DNA of 64,000 bases from Marinobacter halotolerans (GTDB lineage: Bacteria > Pseudomonadota > Gammaproteobacteria > Pseudomonadales > Oleiphilaceae): the NCBI RefSeq assembly GCF_008795985.1, contig NZ_VMHP01000001.1, positions 1,488,001 to 1,552,000 on the forward strand, in the 5' to 3' direction. Positions 16,877 to 26,311 of this stretch are shown here, one piece after another. The position numbers were made by a program, and so were the translations under genes. The notes below the pieces were generated by a model that worked only from the letters and a program-made list of their open reading frames with translations, did no database searches and was not told the DNA's origin. Numbering within the stretch: the first letter of the stretch is position 1; the number at the start of each line of letters is the position of its first letter.

Positions 16877-18604
16877 ATGACGTCTGCCTTTATTGTCTAC
16901 GCTTTCGCAACAGCCGCCGGCCTCTACTTTATTTACCGCCTTGTAGTCAGGCTGCAGCTGTCTCGGGCGAAACATCCCTCGTTACGCGGACACAGCAACT
17001 GGTCCCGGCGGGTGGCACGTCTGGTGCCGTTTTTCAGCTACGATGAGCACGGTTTTTTTGCCAGTGACGGCGCGCCAACGGAAATACAGCAGCAGCGTCG
17101 CCAGGGGCTGCTGGCATTGCAGAGTCGGGCCGAACAACAATGCGCAAAAACCCTCGCCCACTGCCGCAGCCTGAAAGAAAGCGTTTCCGATATCCGCTTT
17201 ACCAGCCGTTACCGGGTGCCTTTTCCGTTCACTGACCAGTTGCCGGAGTGTTTTCGCCTGGGCTCCATGGCCGAGGAAAGCCGGGGCTCGCAGGTGCGGG
17301 ATCTGGACGGCAACTGGCGCTATGACCTGTCCGGCTCCTACGGCGTCAATGTCTTTGGCTACGACTTCTACAAGCAGTGCATGGACGAGGGTATCGCCAG
17401 AACCCACGCCCTGGGCCCGGTACTGGGCGCCTACCATCCGCTGATTACCGAGAACGTGAACATCATCCGCGAAGTGTCCGGGCTGGACGAGGTGTCTTTC
17501 CACATGTCCGGCACCGAGGCGGTGATGCAGGCGGTGCGATTGGCCCGCTACCACACCGGCAAAACCCATCTGGTTCGTTTCTGCGGCGCCTATCATGGCT
17601 GGTGGGACGGCGTGCAGCCGGGTATCGGCAACACCCGCAAGGCCCGGGATGTCTACACCCTGGCCGATCAAAGCGAACACACCCTGCACATACTGCGCAC
17701 CCGCAAGGACATCGCCTGCGTGCTGATCAATCCGCTGCAGGCCTTCCATCCCAATAGCGATGCCCCCTCCGATACCGCGCTGGTGGCCAGTGACCGCAAC
17801 AACGGTTTCGACAAAGAGGATTACACCCGCTGGCTGGCGCAGGTAAGGGAAGTCTGTACCGAGCGGGGCATTGTGCTGATTTTCGACGAGGTGTTTACCG
17901 GCTTCCGGCTGGCCTGGCGCGGTGCCCAGGCGTTCTTCGGCATTCAGGCGGACCTGGTGACCTACGGCAAGACCCTGGGCGGTGGCCTGCCGATCGGCGT
18001 GCTGGCGGGAACCCACCGATTGATGCAACGCTTCAAGGACAATCAGCCGGTCAACGTGTCCTTTGCCCGCGGCACCTTCAATTCGCACCCCTATGTGATG
18101 GGTGCCATGAATGCCTTCCTGGAGCGCGCCCGCCAGCCTGAGTTCCAGCAACAGTACCGGCAGTCGGAAAGCCTCTGGAACCGGCGCGTGGCCACGTTTA
18201 ATCAGCGTTTGGAAAGTGAAGCCCTGCCGCTGCGAATCACCAACATCCATTCCATTCTCTCGGTGCTTTATACCCGGCCCAGTCGCTACAACTGGATGCT
18301 TCAGTTCTATCTGCGCGACGCCGGGCTGGAACTGAGCTGGACCGGCACCGGCCGGCTGATCATGAGTTACAGCTTTACCGACGACGACTTTAACCAGGTC
18401 ATCGAACGCTTCATCGCCGCCGCCCGCAGGATGCAAGCAGAAGGCTGGTGGTGGCAAAGCCCGGGACTGACCAACAAGGCCATCAAGCGCCAGTTTCTGG
18501 TGGACATGCTGTGCGCCCGGTTTCCGGTACTGAAAGGCCGGCTGAACGGCCCCCTGGCGCTTCCCGAGCAAACGCCCGAGACAAAACCCGTGCCGGCCCG
18601 ATAA
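16877..18604 (+). CDS. class III PLP aminotransferase with N-terminal membrane anchor
   Basis: A 575-residue protein related to glutamate-1-semialdehyde aminomutase and other class III aminotransferases. Unlike HemL it starts with a membrane anchor (residues 3-24, AFIVYAFATAAGLYFIYRLV) and a 120-residue N-terminal extension. The catalytic domain has MSGTEAVMQAVRLAR for the phosphate, the CGAYHGWWDG segment, FDEVFTGFR with the PLP-pyridine Asp, and the Schiff-base Lys in TYGKTLGGGLPIG. It opens a four-gene plus-strand cluster with a PHP-glycosyltransferase fusion, a PSD-like decarboxylase and a membrane protein. A role in making an amino-containing lipid or glycolipid head group is inferred from these neighbours, not known. 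Confidence 0.83.
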   Translation: MTSAFIVYAFATAAGLYFIYRLVVRLQLSRAKHPSLRGHSNWSRRVARLVPFFSYDEHGFFASDGAPTEIQQQRRQGLLALQSRAEQQCAKTLAHCRSLKESVSDIRFTSRYRVPFPFTDQLPECFRLGSMAEESRGSQVRDLDGNWRYDLSGSYGVNVFGYDFYKQCMDEGIARTHALGPVLGAYHPLITENVNIIREVSGLDEVSFHMSGTEAVMQAVRLARYHTGKTHLVRFCGAYHGWWDGVQPGIGNTRKARDVYTLADQSEHTLHILRTRKDIACVLINPLQAFHPNSDAPSDTALVASDRNNGFDKEDYTRWLAQVREVCTERGIVLIFDEVFTGFRLAWRGAQAFFGIQADLVTYGKTLGGGLPIGVLAGTHRLMQRFKDNQPVNVSFARGTFNSHPYVMGAMNAFLERARQPEFQQQYRQSESLWNRRVATFNQRLESEALPLRITNIHSILSVLYTRPSRYNWMLQFYLRDAGLELSWTGTGRLIMSYSFTDDDFNQVIERFIAAARRMQAEGWWWQSPGLTNKAIKRQFLVDMLCARFPVLKGRLNGPLALPEQTPETKPVPAR

Positions 18605-18641
18605 CGGGCCCGGACCAACACTCCCAAAAGGTGGGTTGAGT

Positions 18642-21347
18642 ATGACCATGCAATGGCAGAGCAACGGCGAACCACAATTCCGCGAAGGGCTCCGGGCGGA
18701 GTTCGATGACTTTATCAGCCAGCAGTCCAGGCGCTTCGACCCGGAGGACTGCCTGCAGATCGACTTTCACTGCCACGACCACAACAGCGACATACCCGAC
18801 GAACTCTGGGGGCGGATCCTGCGGCTACCGGAAACCTGGCTGAAGACCAAAAAGCTGGTCAAGGTGCTGGAGCAGAACGGCAGCTCGGTAGTCACCGTGA
18901 CCAACCACAACAACGCACGATCCTGCTGGGAACTTCAGGAAAAAGGCGTGGATGTGCTGGTGGGCTGCGAATTCACCTGCTTCTTTCCCGAATACGATCT
19001 GTTCATTCACGTGCTTACCTACGGTTTCACCCGGGAACAGGAAGTGATCCTCAACCAGAAGCGCCAGAACATCTACGAATTTCTGCGCTACGCCGCCCGA
19101 TTCGATATTCCGGTGATCCTGCCCCATCCCCTTTACCTGTACTGCCGCAACGACCACATCGACCTGTGTCTGTTCGAGAAGCTGGCGGTGATGTTCTGGC
19201 GTTTTGAAGTGCTGAACGGTCAGCGCGACCTCTGGCAGAGCGTGCTGACCCTCAACTGGGTGCAAAGCCTGACACCGGAACGCATCCGCGCCTGCGCGAC
19301 GAAGCACAATCTGGACCCGGCCGAATTCGGGGTTGACCCTGACAAGCCCAAGGTGGTGACCGGCGGCTCCGACGACCACACCGGCATTTTCGCGGGACTT
19401 TGCGGGTCCCGCCTGCATGTGCCCGATCTTCGGAAGCGCCTGAAAACTGAACGCGCCTCCGACCTGGCCCTGGAAGCCCTGCGCAACGGCCAGGTCGCAC
19501 CTTTTGGCACGGTGGGCGAGAACCAGAAACTGAACATTGCCCTGCTGGACTACTTCGCCCAGGTGGCCACGAAACTCAAAGACCCGGGCCTGCTGCGCAT
19601 CCTGCTTCACCGGGGGTCCACCTGGGACAAGATGGGCTGCTTTGTGGTCGCCAACCTGTTTCTGGAAATGCAGAAGCACAAGAAAACCATGAAGTTTTTC
19701 TCGTTCATTCACGACGCCCTGCAGGGCAAAAAGCCCCAGCGTTTCCTGAAGTGGCAGGCATCGAAAGACTACAAGTTCTGCATCACCCACCTGGAGCGGA
19801 TTGCCGACAGCAAACGCAACAACCCGGACACCTTTGTGGACACGGTCAACGACAGCATCGGCGAGCTGTTCAACCATCTCAACCTGCTGATTGCCAAACG
19901 GGTTCGCAAGGCCCTGGAAAAGCATCAGGGCACCAGCCTGAAGGACTTCTCCACCGAGGAGCTGACCCGCAAGCTGGAGATCCCCAGCCAGCTCACCTCG
20001 CTGTTTCTGGGCGACGGCAAACGCCAGGACAACATGAGTAATATCAATCTGGCGGAAGTGCTGGACAGCCTGTCCTTCCCGGTGCTGATCAGTACCGTGC
20101 TGGCGGGGTCCACCCTGGCGTCCACCCGGGTGCTCTACCAGAATCGCGACCTGCTCAACCGGTTTGCCAGGGAACTCGGCAAAAACGAGCATTCCAGAAG
20201 GGCGCTCTATCTCACCGACACCCTGCTGGACAAGAACGGCGTGTCCACGTCCCTGAGCGGCAAGCTGAAAGAGATCAAACGCACCGACCTGCCCATTGAT
20301 TTCCTGATCTGTCATCCGGAGGCCGAGGCAGAGCCCCACCTGCACGTGGTCAGACCCGTAGCCGACATCGATCTGCACCCCTTCGGTGAACAGACCTTGC
20401 AGGTGCCGGATGTGATGGAAATCGCCCGCATCTTCTATGAAGGAGGCTACGACCGGATTGTCTGCTCCACCGAGGGCCCCATGGCGCTGGTGGCCCTGTT
20501 CCTGCAGCAGATGTTCAACGTGCCCAGCTATTTCTTTATGCACACGGACTGGATAGATTTCATCACCCATGCCACCAATCTGAACCGGCCTGAAAGGGAC
20601 CGGATCCGCCGACTGATGCGGGCGCTCTATGGCCGCTTTGACGGAGTGTTTGTTCTCAACCGCGAACACCGGGACTGGCTCACCGGCTATGAAATGGAAC
20701 TTCCAGAAGAGCGGGTTTTCCTCACCGCCCATCACACCTCGCCCCGGGACCTGCGGGTGCAGCCGGCGCGCAAGGCGGACCTGATTCCCGGCGCCAACGA
20801 AAACACCCCGGTGCTGTTCATCGCCTGCCGCCTGAGTCGCGAGAAAGGCATATTTGATCTGCCGGATATTGTCCGCAAGGCAAAGTTGTCGGTTCCCGGC
20901 CTGAAGATTGTGGTTGCCGGCTCCGGGCCCGCCAGTGCGGAGCTTCAACGGGCCATGCCTGACGCGGTGTTCCTGGGCTGGCAGACCCGTGAACAGTTGG
21001 CGTCGCTCTATCTGGGACTGGATCTGTTTGTATTCCCGTCCCGCTTCGACACCTTCGGCAATGTGCTGCTTGAGGCACTGACCCACGGCATGCCCGCGCT
21101 GGCCTACAACTGCAAGGGGCCGAAAGACATTATCGAGCACGAAACCAGCGGCTATCTGGTTGAGGATATCGACGCCATGGCAGAGGCGGTTGTGCGCTTC
21201 TTCAGCCAGAACGACCGGAAGGCAATGAAAGACCAGGCCCGCAAGCGCGCGGCGCGGTTCCAGGCCGAGCCCATCATGCGCCAGTTCGTGGCGGATCTGG
21301 GGCTGGACTACCCGGAAACCGCCCACGCCCATGTGACGGTGGCCTAG
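18642..21347 (+). CDS. PHP-domain / GT4 glycosyltransferase fusion protein
   Basis: A 901-residue two-domain protein; start at the ATG at 18642 behind AAGGTGGG. The N-terminal PHP-type metal-dependent phosphoesterase domain shows HCHDHNSD (about residue 45), TNHNNA, a GCEFTCFF strand, LPHPLYLY and SDDHTGIFAG, the usual His/Asp metal ligands. A helical middle section of about 230 residues follows. The C-terminal third is a GT-B fold glycosyltransferase of family 4, with FIACRLSREKGI and the EX7E-like DTFGNVLLEALTHG. Fusion of a phosphoesterase and a sugar transferase suggests synthesis and trimming of a phosphorylated sugar or lipid product. It shares one base with the next gene. Confidence 0.82.
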   Translation: MTMQWQSNGEPQFREGLRAEFDDFISQQSRRFDPEDCLQIDFHCHDHNSDIPDELWGRILRLPETWLKTKKLVKVLEQNGSSVVTVTNHNNARSCWELQEKGVDVLVGCEFTCFFPEYDLFIHVLTYGFTREQEVILNQKRQNIYEFLRYAARFDIPVILPHPLYLYCRNDHIDLCLFEKLAVMFWRFEVLNGQRDLWQSVLTLNWVQSLTPERIRACATKHNLDPAEFGVDPDKPKVVTGGSDDHTGIFAGLCGSRLHVPDLRKRLKTERASDLALEALRNGQVAPFGTVGENQKLNIALLDYFAQVATKLKDPGLLRILLHRGSTWDKMGCFVVANLFLEMQKHKKTMKFFSFIHDALQGKKPQRFLKWQASKDYKFCITHLERIADSKRNNPDTFVDTVNDSIGELFNHLNLLIAKRVRKALEKHQGTSLKDFSTEELTRKLEIPSQLTSLFLGDGKRQDNMSNINLAEVLDSLSFPVLISTVLAGSTLASTRVLYQNRDLLNRFARELGKNEHSRRALYLTDTLLDKNGVSTSLSGKLKEIKRTDLPIDFLICHPEAEAEPHLHVVRPVADIDLHPFGEQTLQVPDVMEIARIFYEGGYDRIVCSTEGPMALVALFLQQMFNVPSYFFMHTDWIDFITHATNLNRPERDRIRRLMRALYGRFDGVFVLNREHRDWLTGYEMELPEERVFLTAHHTSPRDLRVQPARKADLIPGANENTPVLFIACRLSREKGIFDLPDIVRKAKLSVPGLKIVVAGSGPASAELQRAMPDAVFLGWQTREQLASLYLGLDLFVFPSRFDTFGNVLLEALTHGMPALAYNCKGPKDIIEHETSGYLVEDIDAMAEAVVRFFSQNDRKAMKDQARKRAARFQAEPIMRQFVADLGLDYPETAHAHVTVA

Positions 21348-22240
21348 TGGATACACTCGATTCCGCCACAGAACCAAAACCGCTACTGACCGTTCGGGAA
21401 CAGCTGAATTTCCTGCTGACCAACCGTCTGCCCAGGCGCTGGCTGACGCTCTTCATGGGCTGGTTCAGCCGGATTGAAAGCCCGGCGCTGACGCGTCTGT
21501 CCATCGCCGTCTGGCAGCTGTTTGCCGAGGATCTGCGCCTTCAGGACGCCACAACCCAGAGCTTTCGCAGCCTGCAGGCCTGCTTCACTCGCCAGCTCAA
21601 ACCCGGACTGCGGCCACTGGATAACAGTCCCGAAGTGGTCACCAGCCCCTGCGACGCCATCATCGGCGCCTGTGGGCCCATCGAGGGTAACCGGCTGTTC
21701 CAGGCCAAGGGCTTTCCCTACACCCTGGAAGATCTGATTCCCGATGCGGCCCTTGCCAGGCGCTACCGCAACGGACGATTTGTGACCCTGAGGCTGAAAT
21801 CCAGCATGTACCACCGGTTTCATGCGCCCGTGGACTGTCGCGTCCGGCAGGTGAACTACATCTCCGGCGACACCTGGAACGTGAATCCGATTGCCTTGAA
21901 AAAAGTGGAAAAGCTGTTCTGCAAGAACGAACGGGCGGTGCTGGAACTGGAGTTCGATCATCCCGAAGCCAGCCTGACCCTGGTGCCGGTGGCGGCCATT
22001 CTGGTGGCCAGCATGAAATTCCACTGCCTGCCGGAGCCACTGGACCTGAAATACCGGGGTCCGAATCGGATTCCCTGTGACGCCCATTTTCACAAGGGCG
22101 ATGAAATGGGCTACTTCCAGCACGGCTCAACGATCATCGTCTTTGCCTCCGAGCATTACCAACTCAGCCCCGGCATCACATCGGGGCAACCGATCAACAT
22201 GGGTCAGGTACTGCTGACCGGTCACCAACTCAACTCTTGA
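21347..22240 (+). CDS. phosphatidylserine decarboxylase-family protein
   Basis: A 297-residue protein starting with GTG that overlaps the previous stop codon by one base, so it is translationally coupled. The family core is present: SPCDAIIGACGPIEGNRLFQ, the substrate segment SSMYHRFHAPVDC, and the C-terminal self-cleavage site HGST in GYFQHGSTIIVF, where Ser becomes the pyruvoyl cofactor (LGST in canonical Psd). The N-terminal domain (residues 1-85) is longer than in small archaetidylserine decarboxylases and there is no clear membrane segment. It probably decarboxylates a phosphatidylserine-like lipid; which one is open, and a separate housekeeping psd gene is expected elsewhere. Confidence 0.85.
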   Translation: MDTLDSATEPKPLLTVREQLNFLLTNRLPRRWLTLFMGWFSRIESPALTRLSIAVWQLFAEDLRLQDATTQSFRSLQACFTRQLKPGLRPLDNSPEVVTSPCDAIIGACGPIEGNRLFQAKGFPYTLEDLIPDAALARRYRNGRFVTLRLKSSMYHRFHAPVDCRVRQVNYISGDTWNVNPIALKKVEKLFCKNERAVLELEFDHPEASLTLVPVAAILVASMKFHCLPEPLDLKYRGPNRIPCDAHFHKGDEMGYFQHGSTIIVFASEHYQLSPGITSGQPINMGQVLLTGHQLNS

Positions 22241-22257
22241 ACTGCAAGGAAATTGCC

Positions 22258-22905
22258 ATGAACTTTCGTGAAGAACTTCAAAAACAGCGATGGGACGATC
22301 ACCGGTTTTACCATCACAACCGGATCAACCAGTCCCTGCATCTGCTCAGCGCCTGCTGTTTTCTGATCAGCTACGGACTGGTGTTCTATTATCCGGCGGC
22401 CGCGGCGCTGGTGGGCTGGTTGCTGGCCATGACCCTGCGCCAGACCGGACACTTCTTTTTCGAGCCCAAGACCTACGACGAGGTGAACAAGGCCACCCAC
22501 GATTACAAGGAAAGCATCAAGGTGGGCTATAACCTGAACCGCAAGGTGGTGCTGCTGTCCATCTGGGCCGCTACCCCGCTGGTGCTCTACCTGCGCCCCG
22601 ACCTGTTCGGCCTGTTCGCACCGGCCACGGACCTGATGGGCTTTATCACAAATACCGCCCTGGTGTGGCTCTACATCGGCCTGGGTGCGGTGCTGTTCCG
22701 GACGGTGCACCTGTTCAAGCTGATGGGTGTGCAATCCGGGCTGGTGTGGATGACCAAGATCCTCACCGACCCTTTCCACGACATCAAGATCTACAAGAAC
22801 GCGCCCATACACCTGTTCCGGGGCGAGATGTACGACACCATGGACGACTGGTACCAGGAAGTACCAGCGGATCAAAGCGAACTAGAAGCTCGTACGACCC
22901 CGTAA
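22258..22905 (+). CDS. polytopic membrane protein, possibly Mpo1/DUF962-like
   Basis: A 215-residue membrane protein; start at 22258 behind AAGGAA. About four hydrophobic segments. The spacing of HHNRINQSLHLLSA, then GHFFFEPKTYDEV at the end of the second helix pair recalls the His-rich Mpo1/YGL010w family (Fe-dependent 2-hydroxy fatty acid dioxygenases), but the similarity is partial and I give it as a possibility only. It is the last gene of the aminotransferase/PHP-GT/PSD cluster, 17 bases after the PSD-like gene, and its last 24 bases overlap the convergent Omp85 gene. Confidence 0.6.
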   Translation: MNFREELQKQRWDDHRFYHHNRINQSLHLLSACCFLISYGLVFYYPAAAALVGWLLAMTLRQTGHFFFEPKTYDEVNKATHDYKESIKVGYNLNRKVVLLSIWAATPLVLYLRPDLFGLFAPATDLMGFITNTALVWLYIGLGAVLFRTVHLFKLMGVQSGLVWMTKILTDPFHDIKIYKNAPIHLFRGEMYDTMDDWYQEVPADQSELEARTTP

Positions 22906-24573
22906 CAGAATCTGCACCTGATCGATGTTGTCGTCCGCGCCGAGCGGGAAGGCAAGATCCAGGTGCAGCATTCTCTGGACCTCAATCCGGCTCGACGCCA
23001 GCCTCAGCCCGAAGCCCGCGTTTGTCAGTACGCCCTGGTCAGGGCCATTGCTGCGTCCGTCACTGAACCAGGCCCGCCCCACATCGGTGAACACAACGCC
23101 GCCAAGCCGGAACAGCTTAAACGGGTACCAGTCCGGGAAGTAGCGCCGTTCCAGGGTCCAGAGCGCTCGCCGATTACCCTGCTGATAGTCGTTGGGATAA
23201 CCGCGAAGCCCATTGTCACCGCCGATCAGCAGCTGCTGGTCCAAGGTGAGATTATGGGCCGCGGTGAAGGACAGCTTGGTATACCAGCTGTTCCAGGTCA
23301 CTGACCCTCCATGAAAATACTCCAGGCTGACTGTTCCCAGCAGATTTTCGAAGCGGTGCTCATCAAAACGCCAGGTGCCACTCTGGTTGAACCCGTAACG
23401 GGCGTAATTGGTGTCAGTAACCAGAAGCGCATCGCGGAAATCCATATTCAGGACGGCGCGATCCTCTGTTGCGCCGAGTCCGGGGGAGGAGTAACCCAGT
23501 TCCGTGCGCCAGACAAAGCCGTCCCTGACATCCTCAACCCGTTGAAGTCGTGTCAGATTTGTCATTTCCCGGAACCGGTTTTCCCGGTAGTCAAAACCGA
23601 CCCAGGGATAACTCAGAGTTCTGTTTTCAATAAAGGGTGAGAAGTCAAACTGGCCGGGCAGCCGCTCGAATTCTTTGGTGTCGTACCGGTAGCCGGCGAG
23701 CAGCCGCAGTTGTCTGTTGTTGCGCTCCGCCAGCCGCCAACCGGTATCAATGCTGGCAAATTCACTGCGACGACGATAATTTGCGAAGGCCTGCGCGCCC
23801 ACATACAGGGTCTGCTCACGCACGTCTTCCGTGCCGCTCAGGCCAAAACGCCAGTTCGTACGCTCGCTGTAGAAGGGCCGCTCCAGGTAAGCACTGCGGC
23901 CGCGGCCATCACTGCGGCTGGCATATGAAAATCCCGTCTGCCAGTGGGTACCCAGCAGGTTGGGGTCATCGAAATTCAGGCTGGTCTGGCTGCGATCAGC
24001 ACTTTCCGTGTAGGCAATCCCCAGGCTCTTGCCGGAACCGAGAAAATTCGGATCCGACAGGCCCGTACTAGTGGTGTTCTCGCCACCGGCGCGGGAGGCG
24101 CCCACCGTGGGTAACAGAGTCCAGGTGTCTCGCACCAGCACACTGACTTCCAGTTCGTTCCCGCAGATGCGCGTAACTCCAACCCAGGCAGCCGCCAGAT
24201 ACTGGCGCTGACGAAGAACCCGCTCGGTTTCGGCAAGCATTCCGGGCTGATAAAGATCCCCATCGCTGAAGACCAGCTGGGCCCGTAAGGCTGATTCCCA
24301 GGTTGGGGTATTGAGCGCATTCAGGGTACGATAGAGGACGTTGTCCTGGTCAGGGTCGCTGGTATCGAAAATGGGGCGGCGAATAATGCGGATCCGGCCA
24401 ATGCGGGCATCTTCCGGTATCACCAGATCCGACTGGCGCGCCAGCTGGTCACGGGGCCGGTCCAGATCTATTGTCTCCGGCTGGACCTCGCTGACCGTGC
24501 AGTTGCCAGCTGGCTCGGCTGCCAGATCCTGACAGAAAAGGAAGCTTCCACAGAACAGGAGCCAACGCTGCAT
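22882..24573 (-). CDS. Omp85/BamA-superfamily outer membrane protein
   Basis: A 563-residue protein with a short signal peptide (WLLFCGSFLFCQDLAA). A POTRA-like domain occupies about residues 55-150, followed by a 16-strand barrel with the superfamily signature GGDNGLRGYP (VRGF/Y motif in the L6 loop) and a C-terminal Phe. It is shorter than BamA (five POTRAs) or TamA (three), so it is an accessory member of unknown cargo. It lies 10 bases after the DUF2750 gene on the same strand. Convergent overlap with the membrane-protein gene of the lipid-looking cluster. Confidence 0.8.
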   Translation of the reverse strand: MQRWLLFCGSFLFCQDLAAEPAGNCTVSEVQPETIDLDRPRDQLARQSDLVIPEDARIGRIRIIRRPIFDTSDPDQDNVLYRTLNALNTPTWESALRAQLVFSDGDLYQPGMLAETERVLRQRQYLAAAWVGVTRICGNELEVSVLVRDTWTLLPTVGASRAGGENTTSTGLSDPNFLGSGKSLGIAYTESADRSQTSLNFDDPNLLGTHWQTGFSYASRSDGRGRSAYLERPFYSERTNWRFGLSGTEDVREQTLYVGAQAFANYRRRSEFASIDTGWRLAERNNRQLRLLAGYRYDTKEFERLPGQFDFSPFIENRTLSYPWVGFDYRENRFREMTNLTRLQRVEDVRDGFVWRTELGYSSPGLGATEDRAVLNMDFRDALLVTDTNYARYGFNQSGTWRFDEHRFENLLGTVSLEYFHGGSVTWNSWYTKLSFTAAHNLTLDQQLLIGGDNGLRGYPNDYQQGNRRALWTLERRYFPDWYPFKLFRLGGVVFTDVGRAWFSDGRSNGPDQGVLTNAGFGLRLASSRIEVQRMLHLDLAFPLGADDNIDQVQILLRGRTSF

Positions 24574-24583
24574 AAGCTACCCG

Positions 24584-24967
24584 CTAGAAGTCCGACATGG
24601 CATCCTGCAAATCCCGCTTTAACTCTTCCGGCTCAGTAATCCACAGGGTTTTGTCGAGGCCCGGAAACACACCCACTTCCAGGCCGTCCTTGGTCAGCCC
24701 CGGCACCCATTTGCGGAAGAAATCCGGCAATGAAATGCTCAGGGGTGTCAGTCCATCGCTGCCGCCAGCATAGTCCACGGCAAACTCCGATGCCGGCCAG
24801 ACCGGCAGATACTCCACGCCGTCCTCTTCGGAGGAAATTTTCAGGAAGCGGTTGTCGGCGTTGGCCAGAATCCAGATTTCACGCTCCTCCGCCACCTGGC
24901 TCAGAAAGAAGTCGTACCGCTCTTCACCGTCCAGTGCCAGTAGTTCGGCCAGGGCTTGATTGCTCAT
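24584..24967 (-). CDS. DUF2750 domain protein
   Basis: A 127-residue soluble acidic protein. The order ERYDFFLSQVAEEREIWIL, LPVWPASEFAVDYA, PLSISLPDFFRKWVPGL and VGVFPGLDKTLWI is what I know from DUF2750 proteins, whose function is unknown. It lies directly upstream of the Omp85 gene and may be co-transcribed with it. Its start region overlaps the upstream part of the divergent Bcr/CflA transporter frame, so both promoters share a short region of under 100 bases. Confidence 0.8.
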   Translation of the reverse strand: MSNQALAELLALDGEERYDFFLSQVAEEREIWILANADNRFLKISSEEDGVEYLPVWPASEFAVDYAGGSDGLTPLSISLPDFFRKWVPGLTKDGLEVGVFPGLDKTLWITEPEELKRDLQDAMSDF

Positions 24968-25061
24968 ACTGTGGCTCTCTGTGTGTCATTATCAGATTGA
25001 TCGTGGTCCGGTACAGTTTAACAGCGTACCGTTAGCGATCTATCGTTCAGGGAAACGTCTT

Positions 25062-26276
25062 TTGTCACAGCTGCGACTCGCTCTATTGCTCGGTATGACA
25101 GTGGCGCTTGCGCCGCTGTCCATTGATGCCTACCTGCCGGCGTTTCCCAGCATCGCCGACTGGCTGGGCATTCCCCATGCCCAGGTCGGGCTGACCCTCA
25201 GCGCTTATGTGATGACGCTCGGGCTGGCGCAACTGGTCGGCGGACCGCTGTCCGACCGTTATGGACGCAAGCCTGTCCTGTTTGGCGGGCTGCTTGTCTT
25301 TGCTGCGGGCGCCGTTATGGTTTCACTGGCCGACACCCTTTCGGAGATGGTGTTCTGGCGCGTGGCCCAGGCCCTTGGCGGCGCCTTCTGTGCGGTTTCG
25401 GTGCCGGCCCTGGTGCGGGACCAGGTCAGCGGGCAGGACGCCGCCCGGCTGTTCGGGCTGATTGGCCTGATCATGTTCGTTGCGCCGGCCGCGGCACCCG
25501 CACTTGGCTCATTGATGCTCGCGCTGGGCGAGTGGCAGTGGATCTTTCTGATGCTGGCCGCTTACGCCGGTGGCCTGATGCTGGCACTGAATCTGGCACT
25601 TTTCCCCAGACTCAAACCCCACATTCCCACCAAAACGCCGATCGCTACCCTGGCCACCAACTACCTGCTGGTACTCAGGCACCGCACCACCATGCGTTTC
25701 ATCGGTATTCAGGTGCTCTGCTTCAGCATGATGCTGTTGTTCATCACCCATTCTTCGTTTATCTATCAGGAGTGGTTCGGTCTGTCGAACGGCCACTTTT
25801 CCCTGCTGTTCGCCGCCAATATTGTTCTGATGGCTCTTCTGAATCTGATCAACCGGCCTTTGTTGAGATACTTTCCCTCCGCGATTCTGGTTCGGGCCCA
25901 GGTCATTCTTCAGTGCCTGGCCCTGGTTGCCCTGACGGTCGCCGCACTTCTGGGCGGAACGGTCTGGGCGGTGGCGCCCTGCATTATCCTGGCCATCGGC
26001 TGCCAGGGCGGGATTGTGCCCAATAATATGGCCAACGCCATGGAGTTCTTTCCCAAACTCAGTGGCACGGCGTCTGCCCTTCTGGGGGCTTCCCAGTTCA
26101 CCATTGCCGGCGCCATCAGCAGCGTGTCGTCAAGCTTTGGTGATCTGAGCCTGACAACCATTGCCACCGGCATGCTGGCCTGCTCAATCGGCGCTGTGTT
26201 GCTCGCCCTCGGCGCACCGGAAGCGGTTCGACGAGCCAAAGAAAGTGAACCGACTTCAGACCCTCAAGCGTACTAG
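25062..26276 (+). CDS. Bcr/CflA-family multidrug MFS exporter
   Basis: A 12-helix major facilitator of about 404 residues. Motifs: PLSIDAYLPAFPSIA in helix 1, LSAYVMTLGLAQLVGGPLSDRYGRKPVL (motif A in the loop after helix 2), and motif C-like APALGSLML. These define the DHA1 Bcr/CflA group that expels drugs such as bicyclomycin and chloramphenicol; the substrate here is not known. No ATG lies at a sensible place. A TTG at 25062 with AGGGAAA upstream gives the usual N-terminus. An upstream extension of the frame back to 24960 exists but runs into the divergent DUF2750 gene. Confidence 0.85.
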   Translation: MSQLRLALLLGMTVALAPLSIDAYLPAFPSIADWLGIPHAQVGLTLSAYVMTLGLAQLVGGPLSDRYGRKPVLFGGLLVFAAGAVMVSLADTLSEMVFWRVAQALGGAFCAVSVPALVRDQVSGQDAARLFGLIGLIMFVAPAAAPALGSLMLALGEWQWIFLMLAAYAGGLMLALNLALFPRLKPHIPTKTPIATLATNYLLVLRHRTTMRFIGIQVLCFSMMLLFITHSSFIYQEWFGLSNGHFSLLFAANIVLMALLNLINRPLLRYFPSAILVRAQVILQCLALVALTVAALLGGTVWAVAPCIILAIGCQGGIVPNNMANAMEFFPKLSGTASALLGASQFTIAGAISSVSSSFGDLSLTTIATGMLACSIGAVLLALGAPEAVRRAKESEPTSDPQAY

Positions 26277-26311
26277 ACGGTTAGTGAAAATCACCAAGGA
26301 AGTGTTTTGAT

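Noticed and set aside
16982..18664. A 560-codon open frame on the minus strand opposite the aminotransferase
   Set aside because: It is the antisense shadow of a GC-rich gene: His/Gln/Gly-rich composition, no domain, and the plus strand encodes a clear PLP enzyme.
18825..21377. An 850-codon minus-strand open frame opposite the PHP-glycosyltransferase gene
   Set aside because: Same reason: low-complexity shadow composition with no motif, whereas the plus strand has intact PHP and GT4 motifs.
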